Part shown: positions 22,280 to 34,376 of the stretch, piece by piece
How the letters are laid out: each line of letters opens with the position of its first letter
Position numbering within the stretch: position 1 is the stretch's first letter
Assembly: GCF_910592395.1 (NCBI RefSeq)
Contig: NC_088322.1
Location: 10,845,431 to 10,909,430, forward strand
DNA: 64,000 bases
DNA from: Lineus longissimus
Taxonomy: Eukaryota > Nemertea > Pilidiophora > Heteronemertea > Lineidae
Reading direction: 5' to 3'
The notes under the pieces: model-generated
The model's input: only the letters and a program-made list of their open reading frames with translations
Databases searched by the model: none
Told to the model about the DNA's origin: nothing
Made by a program: the position numbers and the translations under genes

Positions 22280-24988
22280 TCATGTCGTTGGCAAGGGAAG
22301 GTGGACGATTTTTACACTAGATCGAAACTTTCTGTCTGAGCAGTGGTTTTTGCGATCCCCGACATCATGCAATAAATGCACCATGTAGTCATCGACATCA
22401 CACGGTGAGTCTTTCTTCAGTTCTTCTTCGTACAATTGTTTTACAGCTTCCTTCATGAATACTGCAACTTGATGCGAATTTGCTGCATCTATATCGCGAC
22501 CAACGAGTAGATTCACTTTTGGAATCCAAAATGTCGGGATGAATTTATGGGAAAGGCAGTACACCAGCTGACTGTAGATAATGTACACCATCTCAATCAG
22601 AGGCTTTGGGCTGCCGATGAAATCTGACATATTGTGCAAGAAGATGGTTTTCAGGAGGTAACTCGTAATGAATTTCTCCACAAAGTGGATGATGCCATCT
22701 TTATCTTCAACTACAGCCCTACACGCGATTGGATTTCTAAGACATTTTGACAAAGTGTATGCATCCCTTACATAGCCTTCCAGATTACTGATGTGTTCTA
22801 CCTCAAGATGGGAGAATGTGACGCGATAAAGTCTCTCCCGATCTTTGTCAGAAAATGTCTTTCCGAAAGCACTGTCTTTGTTAGGGGGCCTTCCAACCAG
22901 TTTGTAGCCCCGTGATGTAAGTCTTTGTTTATCCATTAACCACGTTTTCGGTATCGCTTCTTCAGGCCAGCCCATGACATTGAGTACAGGAACTATGTCG
23001 ACATAGACTGCCAGACGTGGCCCCTTAGCATCTACATGGGGGTATATCATTTTGATACAGGTGCTCGCTTCACCATCACCTACCACGGCTGATGGTGTAG
23101 TTCGTATCATTTCATCGTCTGTCGAAATTTGATGTACAATATTAGTAAATATAGTTTTGTGGTTTGATTTACTGCTATTTTCTGCATGTTGTGAATCAAT
23201 TCTTCTGTAACCGTGTTTGACATCAACAAGAGTGTGTTCGATTTTGCTCAATCTGTCACTCTCAATCATGTAGTCGAATTCATCAGGGAGTCCTACTTTC
23301 GCCATCTCCGCTGAACTTCCAATCAGTTTCAGCTTCCCCTCATGATCATCGCATGTGCGATTTGTAATCTTTTCAACCTTGCCCTGGATCGCCTTAATCA
23401 AATCATCTCTCAAACTTTTGCTTAATTTACTGACGCACCCCAACCCTGGGCACCCAAGTAAATCTGATGCAGTATAACACTGGCGTATTGCAGCTTGACA
23501 TGGTCTGAGACGTTTATAAATAAACCCCAAGTCGATCTCATTTACAAACAGTATATTCGGATGTACATTTGGCACTGAAGCCTTTAGGCCTGTCGAGGTG
23601 ATCAGTCCCATGAGCAACAAATAGTTATGCAAATTGACAGATATTACTTGCGATAAGCAATCGGAGAAGGTTTCATCTCTTCTGGGTGACTTTGTTCCGA
23701 TGTGCGAACACAGATATCGAACGCACTCAAAATTATCATTTGCTATTGCAATTCTGATCAAACGTGACAATCGTTTTTCAAGAAACCGACGATTGTCTTC
23801 GATAAGACAGCGGAGAACATCTCGCTGTCCGTGTTTTGCCGCCAAATCTAACATCTGCCCCAGAGAGTTGTTAAATTCGGGTGTATTCATTTGTGGCAAC
23901 TTTTGAACGAAGTATTTAACACACTCGACGTGGCCATGTATGACACAATTATCTTGTGCGGTATGGTCATCGTTGTCTCTGCTTTCGCAGTTGGCACCGT
24001 GCTCGATGAGAAACGCGATGGCATTTTTATTCCCCACCACAGCAGCACAATTGAGTGGGGTTCTCCCATCTAAGTTCAAGCTCTCGATGTTGGCTTTTTG
24101 CTGGAGCAAAAACTTTAAGGTATTGATGTGCCCGTGATGTGCTGCAATGTGAATAGGAGTCGAGCCGATGACAGTAGAGTTATCTATGTTAGCACCATTG
24201 TCCAGCAACAGTTTCAGCATTTCAGTGTTCCCTTCAGCTGCTGCTAGACAAATTGGCGACCAGTCTCCTCTGTACATTTTATTTACATCTGCTCTTTTAT
24301 TTATCAACAACTGAACAATATCTGGGTGACCAAATTTCGTGGCGCACATCAACGGCGACCAATGTTTGTTATTGGCTGTTTCAACACAGGCACCCCAATC
24401 TATCAATAGATTAGCAATACGTGTATGGCCGTTTTTTGATGCCCTCCCCAAGGGATGATATGCGCGCTTCTCTTTTGGTTGGGCATCAGCTCCTCTGTCC
24501 AATAATAGTTTAACAACAGATTCGTGTCCATTCTCTGATGCCGTGCACAGCGGATACATTTCGTCGTTACTCATGCTGTCAATATCTGCACCTTTGTCTA
24601 ACAATTTTCTAACAACATCAACATAACCCTTTCCTGATGCAAGGATAAGGGGAGTACAACCTTTACTATCCTTTTTATCGATATCAGCTAATGATACATT
24701 CTCTAGGAGTTCATGTACTACTGACATAGGTCCATTGCAAATTGCCGAACCCAATTCAGTGGTACAAGTTGGGTCCATAATGGTACAATCAGTTATTTTC
24801 GTTCGATCCTCAACCTCGACCTCCTTACCCGATCCTATGCGTGTCCCATGACAGAATAGACTATCCCAGGGTATGCACCAGCATCGTGACGACACAATTC
24901 GTTGCTTGCCTGGTCTCAAACAAGACTGTGGGAGGACATGTTGCAGACGAGAAGTTTGCGATACAGAGCTGACACGATTCGAATACAT
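22280..24988 (-). CDS. Ankyrin-repeat cGAS/Mab-21-like nucleotidyltransferase
   Basis: A single exon of 902 codons from an ATG at 24988. A second in-frame ATG (Met71, 24778) directly precedes the first ankyrin repeat and could be the true start. Residues 75-400 hold about nine ankyrin repeats (TPLILASGKGYVDVVRKLL, GSTPIHIAAHHGHINTLKFL and so on). Residues 480-880 are a Mab-21 domain. The active site is clear: GSS at 557-559, Glu570-Phe-Asp572 in LPDEFDYM, and Asp664 in VYVDIVPVL. The spacing from Gly557 to Glu570 equals that of human cGAS (G212 to E225). SYLLKTIFLH at 776-785 and IPTFWIPKVNLL at 817-828 match the family's C-terminal lobe. I do not see a cGAS zinc-thumb pattern. Known cGAS-like receptors make cyclic dinucleotides after binding a nucleic acid or other ligand; here the ankyrin array may sense a ligand or partner. 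That it is catalytically active is inferred. A TATA box lies about 60 bp upstream. Confidence 0.9.
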   Translation of the reverse strand: MYSNRVSSVSQTSRLQHVLPQSCLRPGKQRIVSSRCWCIPWDSLFCHGTRIGSGKEVEVEDRTKITDCTIMDPTCTTELGSAICNGPMSVVHELLENVSLADIDKKDSKGCTPLILASGKGYVDVVRKLLDKGADIDSMSNDEMYPLCTASENGHESVVKLLLDRGADAQPKEKRAYHPLGRASKNGHTRIANLLIDWGACVETANNKHWSPLMCATKFGHPDIVQLLINKRADVNKMYRGDWSPICLAAAEGNTEMLKLLLDNGANIDNSTVIGSTPIHIAAHHGHINTLKFLLQQKANIESLNLDGRTPLNCAAVVGNKNAIAFLIEHGANCESRDNDDHTAQDNCVIHGHVECVKYFVQKLPQMNTPEFNNSLGQMLDLAAKHGQRDVLRCLIEDNRRFLEKRLSRLIRIAIANDNFECVRYLCSHIGTKSPRRDETFSDCLSQVISVNLHNYLLLMGLITSTGLKASVPNVHPNILFVNEIDLGFIYKRLRPCQAAIRQCYTASDLLGCPGLGCVSKLSKSLRDDLIKAIQGKVEKITNRTCDDHEGKLKLIGSSAEMAKVGLPDEFDYMIESDRLSKIEHTLVDVKHGYRRIDSQHAENSSKSNHKTIFTNIVHQISTDDEMIRTTPSAVVGDGEASTCIKMIYPHVDAKGPRLAVYVDIVPVLNVMGWPEEAIPKTWLMDKQRLTSRGYKLVGRPPNKDSAFGKTFSDKDRERLYRVTFSHLEVEHISNLEGYVRDAYTLSKCLRNPIACRAVVEDKDGIIHFVEKFITSYLLKTIFLHNMSDFIGSPKPLIEMVYIIYSQLVYCLSHKFIPTFWIPKVNLLVGRDIDAANSHQVAVFMKEAVKQLYEEELKKDSPCDVDDYMVHLLHDVGDRKNHCSDRKFRSSVKIVHLPLPTT

Positions 24989-25043
24989 TCCGAACGAATG
25001 AAGCTGATCTGCTTTCTTATCGTGCTGCTGGATCTTTGAAGCA

Positions 25044-25051
25044 CTTTATAT
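25044..25051 (-). promoter_or_regulatory. TATA box of the ankyrin-Mab21 gene
   Basis: On the minus strand CAATATAAAGTGC lies about 60 bp before the ATG at 24988, which would give a 5' UTR of only about 30 nt. Confidence 0.5.
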
Positions 25052-25520
25052 TGACACCTTGCCTACAAAATAAAGATCTAATTCGTAGCTCATCAGCAAC
25101 AAAATTTACACCTGAATCGTTTGTATTTTTTTCTTCTAACCACTTATTAGCGAAAAGGATGTATAAGCCCGCGCGTCAGTAACATCATGAAGGAATAAAC
25201 ACCGACTTCAAGGTAACGCTACACTTAGCTAATTTTCACTTGTGATAAAATATTGCAAAGTAAAAAACAGTATGTTTTAAAACCTGAACCACCGTATTGG
25301 GTGTTTGGGTTAAAGGACCAATGGTAATATTAAGGGCAATATTACCCAGCTGTCGGCTGCCCAGTCACCTCCTATTCTACATTATTAGTTTCTAGAAACA
25401 AAAGAAGGAAAAATTCAAAATCTGACTTAATTATCACGCTTTTCCGATGTCGACTCCGATTCGACACGAGTTAGCTCTCCACGAGTCAATCCTTTCCATG
25501 TGGAAGGATGCACTAGTATG

Positions 25521-26234
25521 CGACTGTTATAAAACGCGGATTCCGCGGAAATCCGCGGAAAAATCTAACTTGGCTACAGGGTGGCTACCTGAACCGCAGG
25601 TGAGAGTTTTTCATATTAGTAGTGTGCATTGTACTCCTGGTGACAAGGTCTTTGGGAATCCCCGTTATATGGTGCGCTGTATGCGCCGTAAATCACAAGC
25701 ACCTTGTAGTTTGAAATAAACTTATACTCTTGACGGGCCGCGAAGTAAGTTTTTGTGATTGCTTAAACTGGACTCCAATGTGCAGTCGCATATGGTTGGT
25801 TAGGTTCGGTTGGTTAGGTTGATTGTCCTAAAAAAATTTCGTAGACCAGAATTCAGTTCATCATCGACTTATATTTGAAGGAGGCATATACCGTAACGTA
25901 CATCAATCCGGGCAACAGTCACACTTGAAAGCAGCCTCGTAATGTGTTCCGTTATAGGGAAGGAACCACGGTGGTGTCGAGATAACATGCAAAGTTTATC
26001 AACACCAAGAAAAAAAGCAAGAGGAAAGAGTCGATCGGAATGGCATGAATGGCGCTCCAGAGGATTAAAATCTGACCGATGAAATGTGCAGATAACTGGT
26101 AGTTCTTGCCTCCGATTTATGATTTATGTTGTTATTTGTATAATATAATTATCATTAAATATTATGCGCGTATTTACTGGCGGCTTTGTGATTTTTCGGC
26201 GGATTTCCGCGGAATCCGCGTTTTATAACATCCG
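25521..26234. mobile_element. Non-autonomous TIR element with perfect 9-bp duplication (Mutator-like)
   Basis: The left end CGACTGTTATAAAACGCGGA and the inverted right end CGGATGTTATAAAACGCGGA continue through TTCCGCGGAAATCCGC. The flanks ACTAGTATG (25512-25520 and 26235-26243) are identical 9-mers. The length is 714 bp, without a transposase. The interior contains the dispersed repeat at 25713-25765 and a GGTTGGTTAGGTTCGG string at 25795-25820. The 9-bp duplication points to the Mutator superfamily. Confidence 0.85.
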
Positions 26235-26243
26235 ACTAGTATG

Positions 26244-29111
26244 GCACTTCCTGGAGCCATGGATTACCCTGTGTTGTAGTAATTAGTGCCGATATTAATT
26301 TTTCCGATACATAATGGAAATGACGTTGCGTCGAAGTAGCGGGTGGACGTGAACTCGGATCTAATAGGTGGGATCGAATAGGTCTTTCGCACCAGGACTT
26401 GTGCGCACTGAAAACCCCCGAATAATGCGTTTTCTACACGCTAAGAGCTGGATCAAAATTGAAAAAGCATCAAACACGTTTAGAAACGTAGATTACTAAT
26501 GAACCAGAAGAAGAACAAACATACTGCTATAAAAAGCCGCCAATTCCTTTAACATAATGTTAACATATCTGCTAAACATACACATGACACAGTGTCATAT
26601 CGGAGATGTGATCATGAACCCACCCATGGTATCGTGACAACCCATGCGCATATCATTGCCATTAATACAACCGAGTGCTTTGGGTTTCTAATTCCCACTA
26701 TGTGAATCGGGTTTACGCTACACTGTTCAGTGGTGTTGAGGTTTTGAAAATTTGGCCGCTGTTATCACGATGAGAATGCGAATGGTTGCCACACCCTAGA
26801 CCAATATCGTTTGCGGCTATTTCATTGTACTCGGAGCCTTTCAGGTTATCTCGCTGTGTTCATTAAATACAGCAATTCGGAAAGGTTAAAGACCACCTTT
26901 TGCATTTTCAAAGTTTGATAGCATCGAAATATTGAAACATTCAGTCATTTTTCTAAAACATTGATTGTCTTGCCTGATATTCTAAACTAGATTCATAATG
27001 AGCCGCAGTTTAAAGTGTCAATGCACTCTGCGCCAACGAAGCCTCGTTTTGAATACAGCGGAAACCACAGCCGCTTGGGTTGGTGCAAATTATAGAAGAA
27101 GTCAAAAAGCTTTGAAAGCCACTTTAATCGGTACTTAGTTTGAGATGTTTTAGAATAGAAAATGATAACTTACTGTATAAAGGTTTTGGTCTACATTTTA
27201 GCTCCTCCCTTTTGGTTTTGGTGAGACAACCAATACCTTCAGTTTGGTATCAATTCCTAAAAACAAGATTACACATGAAAATAACACATGTATTAACCCA
27301 TCTCAAAGGGGCCTAAAAGCCATCAAATATCACATCTCAACACAATATACCCCAATTCAATATCATCAAAACGAAGATATTTTTTTTCGATCGGTTTCTT
27401 CGCAAAGGGTCTTGGAATTCAGATTCATGCAGCATCGGCTTGATCTTAAAAATAATACATTTTTGGCAGAGAGATCCGAGGAAAGTTAAATTCTTTTCAT
27501 CAATGTATTAAAACTATTGCTTGAAAAAAATTATACCCATATCACCTTGATTTGGAAATACAAAAGAGATGGAGTCGTGAATGATCTCCGTACATTGTTA
27601 TTCAATTCATGATTAGTTTGTGCTGTCAGGTGCTATAGCTGCTTTTAGCTATGGTGTCTTCAGGCATTTCCAGCGGCAAACATATGGGCTACAGCTAGAC
27701 TGGTGTTGACGAAATGATTCAAAATGTCATGTCTGTATTCCAATTTAACAAAACCGCTTGAAATATATATTGTATAGTAATGAATTAAATCTTTTGCCTT
27801 AGATCAGTACTAATAGCAATTTTTAACTTAAAAAAATGTATTTACTTTACAGAATTATAAAGTTTACGTCAACTACAATGTACTCACCCCTTCTAACAAC
27901 TGTTCGGATACCAGTAGAGTAGGAAAGTGCCAGAACTAACTGATATTGCTGCTTTTCTATTCTCTTGTGGAATTAGTGCTGGAATCAATCAGTTATCTGT
28001 ATGGCGTGATCAAATAATATTGATCCCGTCAATTCCAATTAAAGTGCCCCCTAAACAGAAAGTGAAAAACAAAACTAGGTTGATCTCGCATGTGCTTGTT
28101 ATTTGTTGACGTGTCACTTGATAATCTCTGGGCAAATCAGAATTACCTTTTAAACATATTCTTCATGTAGTCAGCAAATAGGGCTTTCTTCGAAATTTAG
28201 AGTCAGATTATTGAACGTTTTGTTAGACACTGCTGAAAATAAGTCATAGATTTGTAAAGATAAAATGTACACATGGTTTGGCAGAAATCATTCTGCTGAA
28301 ATCGCCAGTGATGTCAGATAAGCCTTCCCGGAAAAAAAATAAATTCATAAGCCTTCGACTTTTCTTCAATATCGGGGAGGTGGTTTGATTTTTGTAACCT
28401 TAGCTGTAATCATATCCAAAAACACTTAAAATTGACATAATCTATAGGCGCTGCGCGCTTGCTAGGACACTGATAATATTAGCATGTTTGATATAAGCTC
28501 CAGCGTATCCAGTCATACAATTGTGACATATACATGTACCACCCTAAATGTGAGTAAGGGGATGACACATTCTCTACGGCGACTACCAGTATTGCCCGCT
28601 ATTACACGGCTAAGTCACCAGACACTGCTTCCTCCTCTGAGAAAGAGTCAAATCGATAAAAGTGGGTAATATAATAGTCAATGCCTAGAATTTAACTAGC
28701 GTACTGAATAGTGTTTATATAAATCTTATCTACCCTGCGGATTGAGCAGAGCCTATATACCTCAGAGGGAAAATAAGTAATAAGTATTTGACACGAAAGT
28801 TCATAGTTGTCTTCAAAATACATGAGTTCACGGTGCAATCTCTAGGAACTTTGTCTACTCTGGGCATGCGCTGTGGCTGGTTGGAAGAAAACGTTTTTAA
28901 CTTACAGATGTTCGCTTGCCTCTGAACTGTTCCAACTTCCAAATGACTCTTGTTCTTTTTATTTGTCTTTGTTTACCTTTAAAAGTCACTTTTATACTTC
29001 AGCAAATATCGCAGAGGCAAACATTGCATGACGCAACTGAATTACGCGCATAATCTTTCATTCGATGGTAAATCTTGTTTTCTCGTATAATCGAATATAT
29101 GTCTTTGTACC
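26244..29111. other. No gene seen; one dispersed repeat
   Basis: The stretch 26995-27235 is related to 59095-59240: both hold CAGTTTAAAGTG or a close form, CAATGAAGCC-like text, TTTTAGAATAGAAA and the AGCTCC/GGAGCT pair near a GGTTGTCTCACC box. No supported coding frame was found. Confidence 0.45.
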
Positions 29112-29465
29112 GGGTGTCTATTAACCTAAGACCTAAGACCTAAGACTCTATAAAACTAAGACCCAACTATAAAACTAAGACCTAAGACTCTATAAAACTA
29201 AGACCCAAGACTCTATAAAACTAGGACCTAAGACTCTATAAAACGACTATAAACTAAGACCCATAGGACTAGAAAACTAAGACCCAACTAGGAAAATAAG
29301 GCACATAGGACTATAAAACTAAGACCCAACTAAAAAGCTAAGGCACTAAGACTTTAAAACTAAGACCCAACTAGACAACCAAGACACATAGGACTATAAA
29401 ACTAAGACCGAACTAGTAACTAAGACCCATAGGGCTTTAAAATTAAGATTCAATTATAAAACTTC
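29112..29465. repeat. Minisatellite, AAAACTAAGACCCAACTAT-type units
   Basis: It starts GGGTGTCTATTAACCTAAGA, then has several copies of an 8-bp CCTAAGAC motif, then about 15 degenerate units of 17-20 bp built from CTATAAAACTAAGACCCAA. The array at 42454 starts with the same bases. Confidence 0.85.
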
Positions 29466-32400
29466 TTAATACCATTTCCCACAAAATATGTTGTGGTAGT
29501 GGATGAGGCTAAGTAATCCCTCGCTAATCCTGGTCACATGTTATTTTGATGTGCCAGGGAGATGAATCAGAATTAGACATGATCAGACACTGTTGTCGAC
29601 CCCTAGGTGCCAGGATTCATCCATCAGCTACAAAATGTGGGTAAACTAGATGCGCCCCCGACTTGTCATCAAATGTGACATCTCCTTCACCCCATCTCCT
29701 TTTACTCCAAGTGCCCGCATGGCCCAACTAAAAGACGCAGTTTTCTTGTAGAGGCAATTAACTTTTTATATCAGCATTAGCTCATATATCCGTGTCAATG
29801 AAGTTCTATTATATCGCCAATTGATTTGTGATCGCAATAGGGTAAAGGGTTTTGTAAGTCGGCCTTTTCGCCGATTCAATATGCCATGAATATGCCGTGT
29901 GTCAAAACATTATTTACATCTTATTTGCATGTCAAACGTTATTTGTTGACCAATCAACTATGTTTCAGCTGAACTTGCGACCAGGGGTAGTTCAAGTGAC
30001 GATAGGAGCGCAATATCCACACTCATCTGGTGGAAGCAGTTTGGTATGAGCATGAATCGGGGCGATGCCTTGTGTGTCACCCCAGGCACTGGCTTGACGA
30101 CACGTCTGTTGAATTTATTGCAACCGTGCAGTGAGACCCAAGGTGGCATCACACAGTGGGGACGGGGTTCGTTTTGTCCGCCACCCCCCCCCCCCCAAGA
30201 AATTTAGTTCTTGAGACACGGGGCGTTTCCTTGTATATAAATTGGCCCATCCTGTTCCAAATGCTATTAACTTGCATAGTTTCTATTTAGAGAGGGATGT
30301 GTTGGTTGCAGGGGCTTATTTGACGGGGCATTTGACGTCCTCCTCACTGTGTTGTGCCACCTTAATTGGCCATAGGTAAAGTTTTGCATTGTTCTAACTC
30401 GCCTTAAAAATGATCATACGCCATTGGGAGGCCACTTGCAACTCTGTGTGACCCATTTTAACATCCTTTGGGGTATGTCACCAGCGCAACTTGAAGGCAC
30501 TGTGCCCGAATCTGCATTTCTGCATTATTCGAAGGTTGGTGGAATCAGGTCGCCGTTGTGGATTTGCCTCCAATATTTAAATTACTACTGTTACCATGCC
30601 TATTTATATGAACCCCTGATGTGACACACCATTGTGTTTGTAATCACCTGTTGTTCATATACAGGCATCTGTTGTCAAAAAGGGGATGATTGGATATCTC
30701 ATACCCACTTACAAGGTGGCAAAACACCGTGAAAATGTTGTAAAACGCATTTTATTATATACACACTAGGCCACATTTTGCAACATCGTGTTGCATCCAA
30801 AAAGTGTTGTCAACATGTTTCTAAAATGTTGTCAGTGTACACAGGGCTTTACCCGATCACCAATTCATGCTAAGATAAACAATTCAATGAAAACACCAAA
30901 TTTTTATTGGTTTACTCCATCATGTCAATTTGCAATATTTTATTTTCATCTGCTAGTTATTTATTTAATTTCAGCACAAACAGGGGTATTAAATATTACA
31001 TCGATGACATCGAGAAGAAAAGGAGGTTTGTCAATTTATATTAGGTGCTTATATCTACATGCCGCTATTGAAAAATCAAATATTTAAATATCACTATATT
31101 GAAAACATAACCTGGCCTTTCTCATTGTCTTTGTTCATTTAAATACTAACGAAATGAAAAAGATGATGAAATGGAAGTAAATGATTCGAATGTCACATCG
31201 AGGCAATTACATTTGCTGACATATTGTCCCAAATAACCAGCATTGAATTATTAAGAATTCCTCTTGTCCTTCCTGGCAAGCGATATTGTATAGAATCCCG
31301 ATTACTAGTAGTCTCCATGCAACACCTCTTTAATCCTGAAAAAACAATGATATTATGTAACTTACGATGATTAAAAATAGTGCAAGGGCAAAATATGTTA
31401 GTTTGACCATTATTCCTGAACTGCAAGCTGGCCCATAGCTGGAATTCGAGGTGAGCGCGAATGCCCCCAAGGGTCACCCAAAATGTGTTTTTATGAAGAT
31501 TCTGGCAGATATGCAGAAGAGCTAGGACAAAATAGTTGTTTTACTACCACCACAGCCCCCCCCTCCCTAACCAAAAAGCTAGTTCGGGATCATGTTGGCT
31601 AGTTAGAATTACTTCACATGCACCGTTCTCCATGTTCATGGTGTATCGGGTGGATGAAAAAAAACCACGCCGAACTTCAGCTTTTTAATAACTACCGATT
31701 CTTTTCTTGCACGGTAGTTAAATTTGGTCCACATATGTATTATGAAATTTGATGCCGAAAGCGTGGTTTATCACTATGCGACAGCAAATTGTAGAAAAAT
31801 CGCGATTTCTAAATCGGTCCACAACGCTTTAAATGTGTCCCAGATGACACTCGTCAATCAAGTGTCATTGCGCACCTGTACGCTGTATGGTTATCTTTGG
31901 ATCAATATTTTTTCTGCACGGAAAACGCTATGGTCTAAAACAATATTTTAATCAGTTCGTGCATGGAAAAAAGGGGCTTATGGGAGTATCACCCTGGCTA
32001 ATCAGATCTGTATTCTGACGGGCAATTCTCATTCTGACGAGCTGCCAATGCCAGATTTCATATGCACCCAGTGATGATTTTTCAAAAGAGCCCCAGAAAA
32101 TCCCTTTCTACCTCAAGAAATCGCCTGAGCACAAAAAAGCCTCATTTCTATTCGAATCTCCGAATATTAACCAACAGATTGACATCTTACACACAACATT
32201 TGATTCAGTAATATGGTAGATTTAAGCGAAAAGCATGTTCGCATTCAAAGATCGATAAGACTGCTTTGTTTACTTTTGAATCGGAACACTCAACGACCAT
32301 TTGAATGACTCTTATTTAGCAAATTATCCCATCAAATAGGCTGAATAAGGGATGAATGCATTCTAAATCTTCCGTATCCGAATACAAGTATTCAAATTAC

Positions 32401-33233
32401 AAGACACAATGGTTTCTTCCAGTACAAGGCGATTGTCTGAGACTTAATAGAAAATTTTCCATTGTGTGTACATATACGTTAGCTCGGGCAGATCGTCGAT
32501 CGGTATGGCAGTTGTCTGTCAGATGCATATCTGATTAGCCAGGGTGAGTATGGCAGCAGGGAGATGGTCCAATTGATTACTTTTTGTTATTTGTCAAGTG
32601 GGACTTTCACAAGCAATGATTTTGACATTCTAACTAGACTTTCCTTTTTTTCCTTTTTTTCCTCAAAAACTCATGATCGTATAAAAATGAAATTTTAACA
32701 CACTATGGGAGAAATGTGGATTAAGAAATGCCTGAATTTCCATCAAGATTGACTAAGGGTCTTTAATAATGCAGCGCTCTGGGATAACATTTAGTTTTAT
32801 ATAACGAGAGTAGTACAATGTACAGTTGATATCAGGACACTACATATTTGGAAATTTTACTTTTGTCATAAAATGTCAAACTAATAGCGAGGTGGATGTA
32901 GTCCCCCTTAAATCAATCAACGTTGCCATATTGAAAAAGCAATTAACATACCCGCAGGCCGCGAAGGTGGCAGAGTGAATTTGTCAAATTTGTTCTCCTC
33001 GAAATAATTTTACATTTCCATATTTGTGCGGCGTTTTCTCCCCAGTGGTCACCAGTGCAAGTTGGGGCTAAGAAACTGCTTACCTGTTTGTCTAACACCA
33101 GCATCCTGGTTACCCAAAAGTACACGTTCAATAGTCCAACAACGGTCCATGCAGAGATACGGGCAATGCATGCTCTGAAAAGAATATAGTATGATGAGAA
33201 TGTGTCTAAAATGTGTAATGACGGAAAACACTA
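29466..33233. other. No gene seen
   Basis: This contains C runs at about 30183-30196 and 31556-31563, and no coding frame that I can support on either strand. Confidence 0.45.
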
Positions 33234-33293
33234 CTGCGTATATATATGTATGTATGTATGTATATGTATATGTGTACGCATATATACATATTT
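33234..33293. repeat. TATG/TA microsatellite
   Basis: Alternating TATATATG and TATGTATG units with interruptions. Confidence 0.8.
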
Positions 33294-33633
33294 CCTCCTT
33301 TACAAAGAAGATCCTGTTTTCCAAATACAAACTACAAAATTAAAAAAGGGAATACAAACGAAGACTTAATAAAATGTACAGAACAAGAACTGGGCTAGTG
33401 CCATGTATTTGCTGCAATGGCTAGTAGAGCCAAGTTGTCTTCAAGGGTAATACCATTATATGCAATCTGTTTCCCAAGTAGGGTTTCCGCCAATGATTTA
33501 TTTCTAAAAAAATAAAGCGTCGGATCTTACACTCCTAGAAAAAGAGGGGAATCTGGGGTCATCCATGATGTTAAGACACGAATGCGTTATATCTTTTTGC
33601 AAACAATTTGGAAACGCATTTAAAGGGACAATA

Positions 33634-34121
33634 CAGGGTGTCCAAAAAAGTATGCCGGATTTAAATGCAGATTATCAGAATTCTGAGCAATATTTCTGAA
33701 ATGCGAAGGTAGCAGTAAAAAGCCTAGTCTGTCCTCTATCCAATGGTACCTGGATCACTATGTAACTGCAATGAATGACTGAACAATCATGACCATTATG
33801 AAACGCGGTAAAATCAACACTGTGCAAAGTTAGCATTCGACTCAAGTGGGGGATTGACACAATGAATGATGAAATTACTCCCCTAACATTAGGTAACAGC
33901 AAAAGAAAACTAAAAGCCATTTACACATCCATTGCCACACAAGATAATAATTTGGCACAGTACTGATTTTATCACCTTTCATAATGGTCGTTCCATAATG
34001 ATCTAGCAACCATTGAATAGAATACAAGGCTTTCTACTGCAACCTTTTTATTTCAGAAATATTGCTCAGGGTTCTAGTAATCCGCATTTAAAGTTGGGTA
34101 TATTTTTTTATGGACCCCCTG
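33634..34121. mobile_element. Mariner-type MITE with TA duplication
   Basis: The left end CAGGGTGTCCAAAAAAGTAT and the inverted right end CAGGGGGTCCATAAAAAAAT continue as about 85 bp of inverted similarity that includes CTGAGCAATATTTCTGAAAT. TA flanks both ends (33632-33633 and 34122-34123). The length is 488 bp and no transposase is left. CAGGGTGTCC is a common mariner terminus. Confidence 0.85.
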
Positions 34122-34224
34122 TATAGGCATTATCAAACCATGCCCCGGCAAGTTGAAGTTAGCTTTTTTTAACACCATATGTTGCCCCTTCAAGCAAACC
34201 CAATTCTGAGACATGACTATCATG

Positions 34225-34376
34225 AAATATTTATAGGTTGGAGGGTCCAGATCTATCAATTAGAGTATGTTTCTAACTATCAAGTACATATTTCCACATA
34301 TTTGGAGAGCTATTGAAAAAATATTTGCTGTGGCAAGTCTACAGATATAAAGAAATTATCTGATGAAAAAATTAGA
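34225..34376 (+). repeat. Dispersed 150-bp repeat, copy 1
   Basis: This matches the reverse strand of about 45255-45410: AGGTTGGAGGGT, ATCAATTAGA, TCAAGTACATATTT, and TATTGAAAAAATATTTG followed by TGTGGCAAGTCTACAGATAT. Confidence 0.75.

Noticed and set aside
23634-24137. Plus-strand frames over the ankyrin region
   Set aside because: They are antisense shadows of the ankyrin repeats on the minus strand.
25795-25820. Interstitial telomere-like repeat (GGTTAGGTT)
   Set aside because: There are only two imperfect TTAGGT units, with spacing that does not match a telomere array.
29112-29465. CRISPR array
   Set aside because: The units are directly tandem without unique spacers, and the setting is an animal genome.
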